Positions 58,104 to 64,000 of a stretch of 64,000 bases of DNA are shown here, piece by piece. Source of the stretch: Candidatus Sneabacter namystus (lineage in GTDB: Bacteria > Pseudomonadota > Alphaproteobacteria > Rickettsiales > Rickettsiaceae); contig NZ_CP043312.1 of the NCBI RefSeq assembly GCF_008189685.1, positions 186,001-250,000 of the forward strand, given 5' to 3'. How positions within the stretch are numbered: position 1 is the first letter of the stretch; every line of letters starts with the position of its first letter. Made by a program: the position numbers and the translations under genes. The notes under the pieces were generated by a model. The model was not told where the DNA came from. It did not search any database and worked only from the letters and a program-made list of their open reading frames with translations.

Positions 58104-58577
58104 TCATTCTGTTTTTTTACTTTTCTCTTTTTTTAACCTTTTTACTTTTAGAAAACTTGATATGTAGGAATTGTTAGTTTTGGCGTTTAGCTCAGAATCT
58201 TTTGTAATTTTGTTGTGTATTCTAATTTGTTTACCTGTTGTATTATTCATTTTTGATAAAGTGGTTCTTGTATTTAAATTTTCTTTTTTTTGACTAGGAT
58301 TGGGTAACTTATATACAACACTGTTTTTTATCGATGATCCTGCAAAGGAATCTTTTATCAAAATATCGCAGTAATACCAATTGCTTTTGCTTGTGAATGA
58401 AGGATGTCCCATTGTGTTCAGTATTTCTTGCGCGTTTTTACCATCAATATCGCTGTTTTTCTCTAGAGTGGGGCATGAGTTTATTCTTCTATTAAAAGAG
58501 CAAGAAGATAAAGAGCAACATACTATTAGTAGCATTATCCCTTGTAGAATTTTCGGTGCATATGTGAATTTTAACAT
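58104..58577 (-). CDS. bamE: BamE/SmpA-like outer-membrane lipoprotein
   Basis: 157 aa. Signal peptide with lipobox LSSC (Cys26). The segment NAQEILNTMGHPSFTSKSNW followed by YYC matches the conserved helix-turn and WxY strand of BamE, a component of the outer-membrane beta-barrel assembly complex. The last 70 or so residues are polar, Lys/Asn-rich and low-complexity, not part of the family. In many alphaproteobacteria bamE lies divergently next to the yceD-rpmF-plsX-fabH block, and here it is divergent from rpmF-fabH, which supports the call. Confidence 0.72.
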   Translation of the reverse strand: MLKFTYAPKILQGIMLLIVCCSLSSCSFNRRINSCPTLEKNSDIDGKNAQEILNTMGHPSFTSKSNWYYCDILIKDSFAGSSIKNSVVYKLPNPSQKKENLNTRTTLSKMNNTTGKQIRIHNKITKDSELNAKTNNSYISSFLKVKRLKKEKSKKTE

Positions 58578-58678
58578 TTCTTAGTGCTATTTAGTTTTAA
58601 ATGTAGGTGGATTTTATACGGGCTACATAATACAATTTTGAGAGTAAGTAGTAAACTTTAATATTTATTTAAGAACTT

Positions 58679-58867
58679 ATGGCAGTACCTAAAAGAAAAA
58701 CCTCAAAATCTAAGCGTAATCATCGTAGAGCGCATCACGCTTTGTCTAAGGTTAACGTTATGCAAAATAAAAATTCTGGCGACTGTGTGTTGCCTCACCA
58801 TATTAATTTGTCAGATGGTACATATAAAGGTAAAAGCGTGGTAAAGATGAGTTCTCGTGCCGAATAG
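58679..58867 (+). CDS. rpmF: 50S ribosomal protein L32
   Basis: 62 aa. [20 protein letters not shown] is the canonical start. The zinc-ribbon cysteines of other L32 proteins are missing except one, so it is the zinc-free type. Overlaps fabH by 11 bp; plsX, normally between them, is absent. Confidence 0.95.
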   Translation: MAVPKRKTSKSKRNHRRAHHALSKVNVMQNKNSGDCVLPHHINLSDGTYKGKSVVKMSSRAE

Positions 58868-59828
58868 CGTGAAATCTTTCAAAGTTAAGATAGCGGGTTG
58901 CTGTGGTTATTTACCCGAAAGGGTTATGTATAATTCTGAGCTAGAGGAAATAGTCGATACTTCTCACGATTGGATAGTGCAGCGTACTGGTATACATAAA
59001 AGGCATATCGCAGAGGAGCAGTCTGCTTTAGAGTTGGCTATGATTGCTTCCCAGGGAGCAATAGAAAAGAGTAAGTTGATACCGGAGTTGATTATAGTTG
59101 CTACTACTACTCCTGATTTAACTTTTCCTGCTATGTCGGTTATTTTGCAATCTAAGCTTGGTTTTAGCAGTGCTCGTGTTCCTGCATTTGATATCCAGGC
59201 AGTCTGCTCTGGTTTTATTTATGGACTACATATAGCTTCTGCTTTTATTAATAATGGTACCTATAAAAATGCTCTTGTCGTTGGGGTTGATAAAATGTCA
59301 AATGTTATTGATTGGAGCGATCGCAACACATGTGTATTGTTTGGAGATGGCGCAGGCGCTGCAGTCCTTACTAGCTCTTATGAAGATAATTCGTATATTA
59401 TAGATAGCATAATTTATTCAGACGGAGATTATTCTACATCGTTGCGTACTAGTTATGGTTTGAATAAAGGTGGTAAATACGGTGTTATAGAGATGGATGG
59501 TAAAAATGTTTTTAAACATGCTGTCGCGAAGATGGTAGAAGTATCTAATGAAATTTTAAATAAGAATAATGTGTCTGTCTCTGAAGTAGATTATTTTGTT
59601 CCTCATCAAGCTAATCAAAGGATAATACAAGCTGTATCCGATGCATTAGGCATTAATAAAACTAAAGTCGTCAGTACTGTTGCAGATCATGCAAATTGTT
59701 CTGCTGGGTCTGTTCCTTTAGCCCTATCTTTTCTTCAGGAAAGCGGAAAATTGAAATCAGGAGATGTGATACTACTTGTGGCATTTGGTGCAGGATTTGC
59801 TTGGGGAGCTGTATTATTAAAGTGGTGA
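58857..59828 (+). CDS. fabH: 3-oxoacyl-ACP synthase III
   Basis: Starts fatty-acid chains by condensing acetyl-CoA with malonyl-ACP. 323 aa from a GTG at 58857 (a second GTG at 58869 is possible). Catalytic Cys in AVCSGF, His in VPHQANQRI, Asn in DHANCSAGS; the last reads N-C-S-A-G instead of the usual N-T-S-A-A. Overlap with rpmF suggests coupled translation. Confidence 0.96.
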   Translation: MPNSVKSFKVKIAGCCGYLPERVMYNSELEEIVDTSHDWIVQRTGIHKRHIAEEQSALELAMIASQGAIEKSKLIPELIIVATTTPDLTFPAMSVILQSKLGFSSARVPAFDIQAVCSGFIYGLHIASAFINNGTYKNALVVGVDKMSNVIDWSDRNTCVLFGDGAGAAVLTSSYEDNSYIIDSIIYSDGDYSTSLRTSYGLNKGGKYGVIEMDGKNVFKHAVAKMVEVSNEILNKNNVSVSEVDYFVPHQANQRIIQAVSDALGINKTKVVSTVADHANCSAGSVPLALSFLQESGKLKSGDVILLVAFGAGFAWGAVLLKW

Positions 59829-59883
59829 TTTGATATTTGATATTTATTACTTATTACATATTTATTAAGTAGGTTACAAGAAT

Positions 59884-60693
59884 ATGAATGGTGTTTTAAA
59901 GGAGAGAATAGAGGCGCTTTGGGAACAAAAAGGTGAATTAAGTCATAATTTAGATTTGTTAGGGCAAGTCGAAATTGTTGTGGATGAACTCTTGCATTTA
60001 TTAGAGTCTGGCGTTGTGAGATCTTGTGAAAAAAATGAAGATAAGTGGATAGTAAACAATTGGGTTAAAAAAGGCATATTACTTTTGTTTTGTGTTAGAA
60101 AAAGTTGTAGAGTGAGTGCTCAAGTTATGACATATAGAGATAAAATAAGGGCATTACATAATTTTTCTGACGAATGTAGAGTCATTCCAACTGCCTATAT
60201 TAGAGAAGGGGTTTTTGTTGGATCGAATGCTGTCATCATGCCATCATTTGTAAATATAGGAGCATATGTTGGTGATAATACTATGATTGATAGCTATGCT
60301 ACCGTTGGTTCTTGTGTGCAAATTGGCGATAAATGCCATATTTCTAGTTCCGCTGTCATAGGTGGTGTTTTAGAGCCAGTACAAGAATGTCCTGTGATTA
60401 TAGAAGACAATTGTTTTGTAGGGGCCGGGTCACAAGTGACTGAAGGAGTGATTCTAGGAGAAGGATCTGTAATAGGTGCTGGTGTTACTCTTACTAATAG
60501 TATAAAAATATATGACTCCGTAGATCAAAAATTTTTGTCTGGATATGTTCCACCGTTTAGTGTTGTAGTTTCTGGAGTAGTGCAAAGTAATACAAGAGCT
60601 GATGTAATGGTTAAAAGCTCTATTATTATAAAAAAACTAACCGTGCAAGAAAGAGAAGTGCTATCCATAAATGAAATTTTACGATCTAACTAA
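59884..60693 (+). CDS. dapD: Tetrahydrodipicolinate N-succinyltransferase
   Basis: Succinyl-CoA-dependent step of the DAP/lysine pathway. 269 aa. Helical N-terminal domain, then a left-handed beta-helix of hexapeptide repeats (VGSNAVIMPSFVNIGAYVGD and onward), GGVLEPVQECPVIIEDNCFVG, and C-terminal GYVPPFSVVVSG. Places this organism in the succinylase branch. A perfect parS-type palindrome follows 6 bp after its stop. Confidence 0.97.
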   Translation: MNGVLKERIEALWEQKGELSHNLDLLGQVEIVVDELLHLLESGVVRSCEKNEDKWIVNNWVKKGILLLFCVRKSCRVSAQVMTYRDKIRALHNFSDECRVIPTAYIREGVFVGSNAVIMPSFVNIGAYVGDNTMIDSYATVGSCVQIGDKCHISSSAVIGGVLEPVQECPVIIEDNCFVGAGSQVTEGVILGEGSVIGAGVTLTNSIKIYDSVDQKFLSGYVPPFSVVVSGVVQSNTRADVMVKSSIIIKKLTVQEREVLSINEILRSN

Positions 60694-60698
60694 AACAG

Positions 60699-60712
60699 GT
60701 TCCACGTGGAAC
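60699..60712. other. parS-type ParB-binding palindrome (perfect)
   Basis: GTTCCACGTGGAAC, a perfect 14-bp palindrome, in the 46-bp convergent gap between dapD and the superoxide dismutase gene. It equals the chromosomal parS core used by ParABS systems with the CC/GG variant (for example in pseudomonads; B. subtilis has GTTTCACGTGAAAC). Confidence 0.75.
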
Positions 60713-60739
60713 TTCGTTTACGCTTGATACAGAATCTTT

Positions 60740-61411
60740 TTATTTATGATGACTTAAATTCTTTAAATATAAGTAGTTTTGCTCTAGTTGCTGCCAGTTA
60801 AGATGTTGCAAAAACTTCTCTACATATTCTTTTCTATTATTTTTAAAGATCAAATAATAGGCATGTTCCCATAAATCGCATGTAAAAATGGGAAATGCGT
60901 TTTGCGCTATAGGTGTAGTGGCATTTGAAGTCGTTTCTATACTTAAGGTATTTTCTCGTAATGTTAACCAACTCCATCCACTGCCAAACTGTGCTAAGCT
61001 TTTTTCTATGAATAATGTTGCGAATTTTTCCCAACTTCCATACTGCAGCGCAATTTTCTGAAATATATCGTAATTTTCTCTGTTTTGTTTATTGTCCGGT
61101 GTAATACAAAACCATAAAAAATCGTGATTCCATAATTGTGCTGCGTTGTTAAATACCAATGTAAGGTCTTTTTTTAAAGATTGGGATATTAATGATTCCA
61201 AACTTAATTGCTTTAGGTCATGATATTTGTCTTCCTCGAGTAAAGAGTTTAGCTTCATGCAGTATGTTAGATGATGCTTGTCAACGTGATATTGAAATAC
61301 TTCCTCTGAACAGAAATCTTTTTCGAAAGCATCTCTTCTATATGGAAGAGGTAGTAGAGAAAAGGGAAATGTCCTGTTTATTGTAGACCTTAAGTTTTTG
61401 TAAATTTGCAT
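60740..61411 (-). CDS. sodB: Superoxide dismutase, Fe type
   Basis: Detoxifies superoxide. 223 aa with about 15 additional N-terminal residues. Metal ligands are all present: His in YHVDKHHLTY, His in LWNHDFLW, and Asp/His in CDLWEHAYY. The glutamine in NNAAQLWNH points to iron rather than manganese. No convincing signal peptide. Convergent with dapD. Confidence 0.94.
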   Translation of the reverse strand: MQIYKNLRSTINRTFPFSLLPLPYRRDAFEKDFCSEEVFQYHVDKHHLTYCMKLNSLLEEDKYHDLKQLSLESLISQSLKKDLTLVFNNAAQLWNHDFLWFCITPDNKQNRENYDIFQKIALQYGSWEKFATLFIEKSLAQFGSGWSWLTLRENTLSIETTSNATTPIAQNAFPIFTCDLWEHAYYLIFKNNRKEYVEKFLQHLNWQQLEQNYLYLKNLSHHK

Positions 61412-61711
61412 ATTTTCTTAAATAAAAAATTTTGTATAATTTATATATTAATGGTGTATCCGACAGTTAGTTTACAACATGGACAACTTCTCGCCTACCA
61501 TAAAAATCACAGTGAAAGTTTTAGTCATATTTAACATATTTTTTAGGTTCTTCAATTAATCAACCTACAATTGATGTTGTTGACATATTGCGCAACATTG
61601 GGTATTACTAAATTAACAGATGACAATTACCTCTTTTGCCTTTATGCTTAGCTGATTGTAGAGGGTATACTTAGGTTAATATATTATTTTATTTAGACAC
61701 GTTAATTAGTT
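61412..61711. other. 300-bp sodB/ftsZ divergent intergenic region
   Basis: No ORF or RNA gene seen. It contains the ftsZ promoter candidate (61580-61608), an inverted repeat ATGTTG (61574-61579) / CAACAT (61593-61598) flanking the -35 element with a TTGCGCAA palindrome (61588-61595) in the spacer, and an A/T-only stretch near 61420-61450. ftsZ lacks its usual ftsA/ftsQ neighbours, so this region must carry all its transcriptional control. Confidence 0.5.
61580..61608 (+). promoter_or_regulatory. Candidate ftsZ promoter
   Basis: Perfect TTGACA (61580-61585), 17-base spacer, TATTAC (61603-61608), overlapped by an inverted repeat that could be a regulator site. Leader of about 97 bases before the ftsZ ATG. 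Confidence 0.5.
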
Positions 61712-63034
61712 ATGGATCACGATTCTTCAGAGGTTCTGCTAAGGCCAATTATAGTAGTATTTGGTGTTGGTGGTGCTGGGTGTAATGCTGTAAATAATAT
61801 GATAAATGAAGGACTAGAAGGAGCCAGATTTATCGCTGCAAACACAGATGCTCAATCATTAAATGATTCTCTTGCTTCTATTAAGATCCAGCTGGGTGTT
61901 GGTGTAACAAAGGGGCTTGGCGCTGGATCCGTTCCTGGTGTTGGGGCTACTGCTGCAGATGAGTCAAGAGAGGAGATAAGAAAGTACATCGAGGATGCTA
62001 ATATGATATTTATAGCAGCTGGTATGGGCGGTGGTACTGGTACTGGCGCTGCTCCCGTTATTGCTAAAATTGCAAAAGAGTTAGGTATTTTGACTGTCGG
62101 TGTAGTAACCAAGCCGTTTGAATTTGAAGGTGCTTATCGTATGCAAATAGCTATGAAAGGACTAGCAGAATTGCAACAGTATGTTGATACTTTAATTGTG
62201 ATACCAAATCAAAATCTGTTCCGCTTATCTAATGAAAGGACAACTTTTTTAGAGGCTTTTAAAATGTCTGATGATGTGTTAAGTGGAGGAGTGCGTAGCA
62301 TAACAGATTTAATGAATATGCCAGGTCTTATTAATCTGGATTTTGCAGATATTAGAACAATTATGACCACTATGGGCACTGCGATAATGGGAACAGGAGA
62401 ATCTGCAAACGAGGAAGAGCGCTCTATTACAGCGGCAGAGGCAGCTATTTCTAATCCTTTATTATCTCATTCTTCTATTAAAGGCGCTCAAAATATTCTT
62501 ATCAATGTTACTGGTGGTATGGATATGACGTTGCATGAAGTTGATAACGCCGCAAATCATGTAAGAGAGGCTGTGGATAATGAAAATGCTAACATAATAT
62601 TTGGTTCTACTTTTAATGCTAAGCTAGACGGCCGTGTACGAGTTTCTATAATTGCTACTGGAATAGCATCTGAAATTCAAGAAGAACCTCTTTGTGAAAG
62701 GAGTGATAACAAGAGTAGTAATTATAGTTTTGCATCTTCGCGTAAAAAAGATAGTGGAGTTAAAAATGATTCAGATGTCAATTTCTCCTCTGACTTTAAC
62801 GTAAAAGGGGTATACGATTCTGAAGGCAATTCTGATGGAGTGATAAAGTCGTACTCTAGTAATACTAATAAAGTAGAAGAAGATATAAACGTTGGTGATG
62901 AAGGCGAGGTGGGAAAATTGAATTTTGGAATCTTTGATCATAACGTCAGTGATGATAGTGATACTGTACAAGAAGGAGAACAAAATTATGAAATTCCAGC
63001 CTTTTTAAGAAAAAAACGTCGTAAAAATGATTAA
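61712..63034 (+). CDS. ftsZ: Cell division protein FtsZ
   Basis: Tubulin-like GTPase forming the division ring. 440 aa. N-terminal [14 protein letters not shown], tubulin signature [14 protein letters not shown]7 loop with [11 protein letters not shown], a variable linker of about 110 residues, and the C-terminal docking peptide [13 protein letters not shown]. Isolated from the dcw cluster (ddl-ftsQ are over 30 kb away). Confidence 0.98.
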   Translation: MDHDSSEVLLRPIIVVFGVGGAGCNAVNNMINEGLEGARFIAANTDAQSLNDSLASIKIQLGVGVTKGLGAGSVPGVGATAADESREEIRKYIEDANMIFIAAGMGGGTGTGAAPVIAKIAKELGILTVGVVTKPFEFEGAYRMQIAMKGLAELQQYVDTLIVIPNQNLFRLSNERTTFLEAFKMSDDVLSGGVRSITDLMNMPGLINLDFADIRTIMTTMGTAIMGTGESANEEERSITAAEAAISNPLLSHSSIKGAQNILINVTGGMDMTLHEVDNAANHVREAVDNENANIIFGSTFNAKLDGRVRVSIIATGIASEIQEEPLCERSDNKSSNYSFASSRKKDSGVKNDSDVNFSSDFNVKGVYDSEGNSDGVIKSYSSNTNKVEEDINVGDEGEVGKLNFGIFDHNVSDDSDTVQEGEQNYEIPAFLRKKRRKND

Positions 63035-63110
63035 ATTGTAGTAAGAGTTCTTTTTTTGTAAAAAATATTTGGACAATTTAGGTAATTTTGTAGAGAATCT
63101 TATTATGCAT

Positions 63111-63185
63111 TCCTCGGTAGCTCACTGGCAGAGCAAGCGGCTGTTAACCGCTTGGTAGCTGGTTCGATTCCAGCCCGAGGAGCCA
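63111..63185 (+). tRNA. tRNA-Asn (anticodon GTT)
   Basis: Cloverleaf folds by eye: acceptor TCCTCGG/CCGAGGA, D-stem GCTC/GAGC, anticodon stem AGCGG/CCGCT with loop CTGTTAA, T-stem GCTGG/CCAGC with loop TTCGATT, discriminator G and encoded CCA. 77 bp after ftsZ. Its 3' end faces the phage-type lysozyme gene. Confidence 0.96.
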
Positions 63186-63227
63186 CTTTATCATGTCGTT
63201 GTTCAGCTTTCGCCTGTTTACTACTAG

Positions 63228-63689
63228 CTATAGTAGTGCTGTGATATTTATTTTTGATTGCCTTCCTAAAAATACCTCTGCTTCGATTTCACGCCTTCTT
63301 ATTAGCCCTGTTATTCTCTTTCCTCTTGCGAAAGTCCATTTGAGAAATTCTTCTTTCACATTGTCTTTGTTATCAGAATTTATTTTTTGCTTGAGTTGAG
63401 ATCTTTGTAATGCCGCTCCTCCGACGTTAAATGTGAATGACACTAAAGCATCCAATTGTTCTTGTGATAAATCGACTTTTATATTTCGTATTACCGAAGC
63501 TTCTGCTTTTGAGATATCTTTAATTAAAAGAGTCTCGGCCATTTTGTCGTCTATTGATGTATATTGATCTGGTCGAAGCATTTTATGTCCGTAGCCTATT
63601 GTGTAATATCCACCAGAGCATTTATATGGTTTTAATGATAATGATTCAAATATTTTTATCAGTTTTAAGCCGAAATTTGAAATAAGCAT
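63228..63689 (-). CDS. Phage-type lysozyme / endolysin (glycoside hydrolase family 24)
   Basis: Muramidase cutting the MurNAc-GlcNAc bond. 153 aa from the ATG ending at 63689 (MLISNFGLKLIKIFESLSLK), the usual start of the family; the frame is open 14 codons further. Active-site layout E15-x8-C24-x5-T30 (SLSLKPYKCSGGYYTIGYGH), with Cys at the position that is Asp in T4 lysozyme, as in phage P1-type endolysins. The LDALVSFTFNVG and GLIRRREIEAEVF blocks complete the family. No signal peptide and no holin beside it. Next to a tRNA gene, a typical place for phage remnants, but no integrase is visible. Confidence 0.92.
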   Translation of the reverse strand: MLISNFGLKLIKIFESLSLKPYKCSGGYYTIGYGHKMLRPDQYTSIDDKMAETLLIKDISKAEASVIRNIKVDLSQEQLDALVSFTFNVGGAALQRSQLKQKINSDNKDNVKEEFLKWTFARGKRITGLIRRREIEAEVFLGRQSKINITALL

Positions 63690-63763
63690 TAGGCATTGGT
63701 ATTTAACGTTAATTTTATTTATATATACCAAGGGGAGGTTGACGCTAATTACTTTTATAGATT

Positions 63764-64000
63764 TTATTTAACGATTATCTTTACTGACACTTGATTAATA
63801 TCTTGCACAGTACAGTTTAGTGTTGTTGAGTGATGTGAAGCTGTGTACGGCACAATCGATGTATTAATCAATCGAGATTCTATTATTGTACTTTTATCTT
63901 GTGTATTTGTGAGAATAATATCTACTTTTCTGATATTGACTAATTTATTGCCACTGTTATGGATTTGAAATCTGCATATAGTTTTGTTATCTCCAGTTTT
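63764..64000 (-). CDS. Unknown protein, C-terminal fragment (cut by window edge)
   Basis: The minus strand is open for 78 codons from the window edge to a TAA at 63764-63766. Translation includes CRFQIHNSGNKLVNIRKVDI and ends VKIIVK, with alternating polar/hydrophobic residues suggesting a beta-rich domain, loosely like the C-terminal domain of DUF3426 proteins. I do not recognise it firmly. Same strand as the lysozyme, about 75 bp upstream of it. Confidence 0.45.
   Translation of the reverse strand, partial: KTGDNKTICRFQIHNSGNKLVNIRKVDIILTNTQDKSTIIESRLINTSIVPYTASHHSTTLNCTVQDINQVSVKIIVK

Noticed and set aside
59830-59857. Two adjacent 7-bp tandem repeats (TTGATAT twice, then TTATTAC twice) between fabH and dapD
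   Set aside because: Short AT-rich slippage repeats with two copies each; no sign of function.

Overview
The window is a compact, AT-rich, gene-dense piece of a reduced alphaproteobacterial chromosome, most likely from an obligate intracellular member of the Rickettsiales. The evidence is an ATP/ADP translocase of the rickettsial/chlamydial Tlc type (27782-29266), F1 genes in the alphaproteobacterial order atpH-A-G-D-C without the F0 genes, an efp-IMPase-gltX run, a dapF-mtaB pair, a Cys-less L36, a DciA-type helicase loader, and an almost exclusively housekeeping gene set with short or overlapping junctions. I see no rRNA, insertion sequence, CRISPR array, toxin or secretion gene. The family or genus cannot be fixed from the sequence alone.

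Layout. 1-7.1 kb (minus strand): gltX (cut by the window edge), a degenerate inositol-monophosphatase relative, efp, dapB, mnmG, infC, thrS. 7.2-12.4 kb (plus): pth-ychF, glyQ-glyS, nusB. 12.4-16.7 kb (minus): grx4, an NlpD-like/DapF fused gene, mtaB, gpsA, ending at a clear terminator. 16.8-26.1 kb (plus): nth, an esterase, glyA, mnmA, an amino-acid permease, hisS, pnp, nrdR. Then comM (minus), tlc-ddl-ftsQ (plus), obgE (minus) and an orphan ABC ATPase (plus). 33.1-43.0 kb (minus): dciA-atpHAGDC, then secY-adk-rpsM-rpsK-rpoA-rplQ-rpsT. 43.2-48.8 kb (plus): comEC, tilS, ftsH, rpmJ. 48.9-52.5 kb (minus): dnaG-rpoD. 52.8-64 kb: rpmH-rnpA, rpsB, murJ, rsmE, rnhB, then tsf and bamE (minus), rpmF-fabH-dapD (plus), an Fe superoxide dismutase (minus), ftsZ (plus), tRNA-Asn, a phage-type lysozyme (minus) and a partial unknown gene (minus).

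Functional picture. The cell can draw host ATP through Tlc but keeps its own F1 ATPase. It retains meso-diaminopimelate and peptidoglycan steps (dapB, dapD, dapF, ddl, murJ) and division genes (ftsQ, ftsZ), so it probably makes at least a reduced wall. The DNA-uptake and recombination genes comEC and comM are kept. tRNA modification is well represented (mnmG, mnmA, mtaB, tilS).

The points most worth a second look are: (1) a lipoprotein/NlpD-like domain fused in frame to a complete DapF; (2) one perfect and two one-mismatch ParB parS-type sites within 51-61 kb, which suggest a chromosome-partition centre; (3) infC with no ATG, GTG or TTG start available; (4) enzymes with altered signature residues (ObgE G3, IMPase, GpsA, RNase HII); (5) a GH24 lysozyme next to tRNA-Asn. 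No wholly new multi-gene system is evident.
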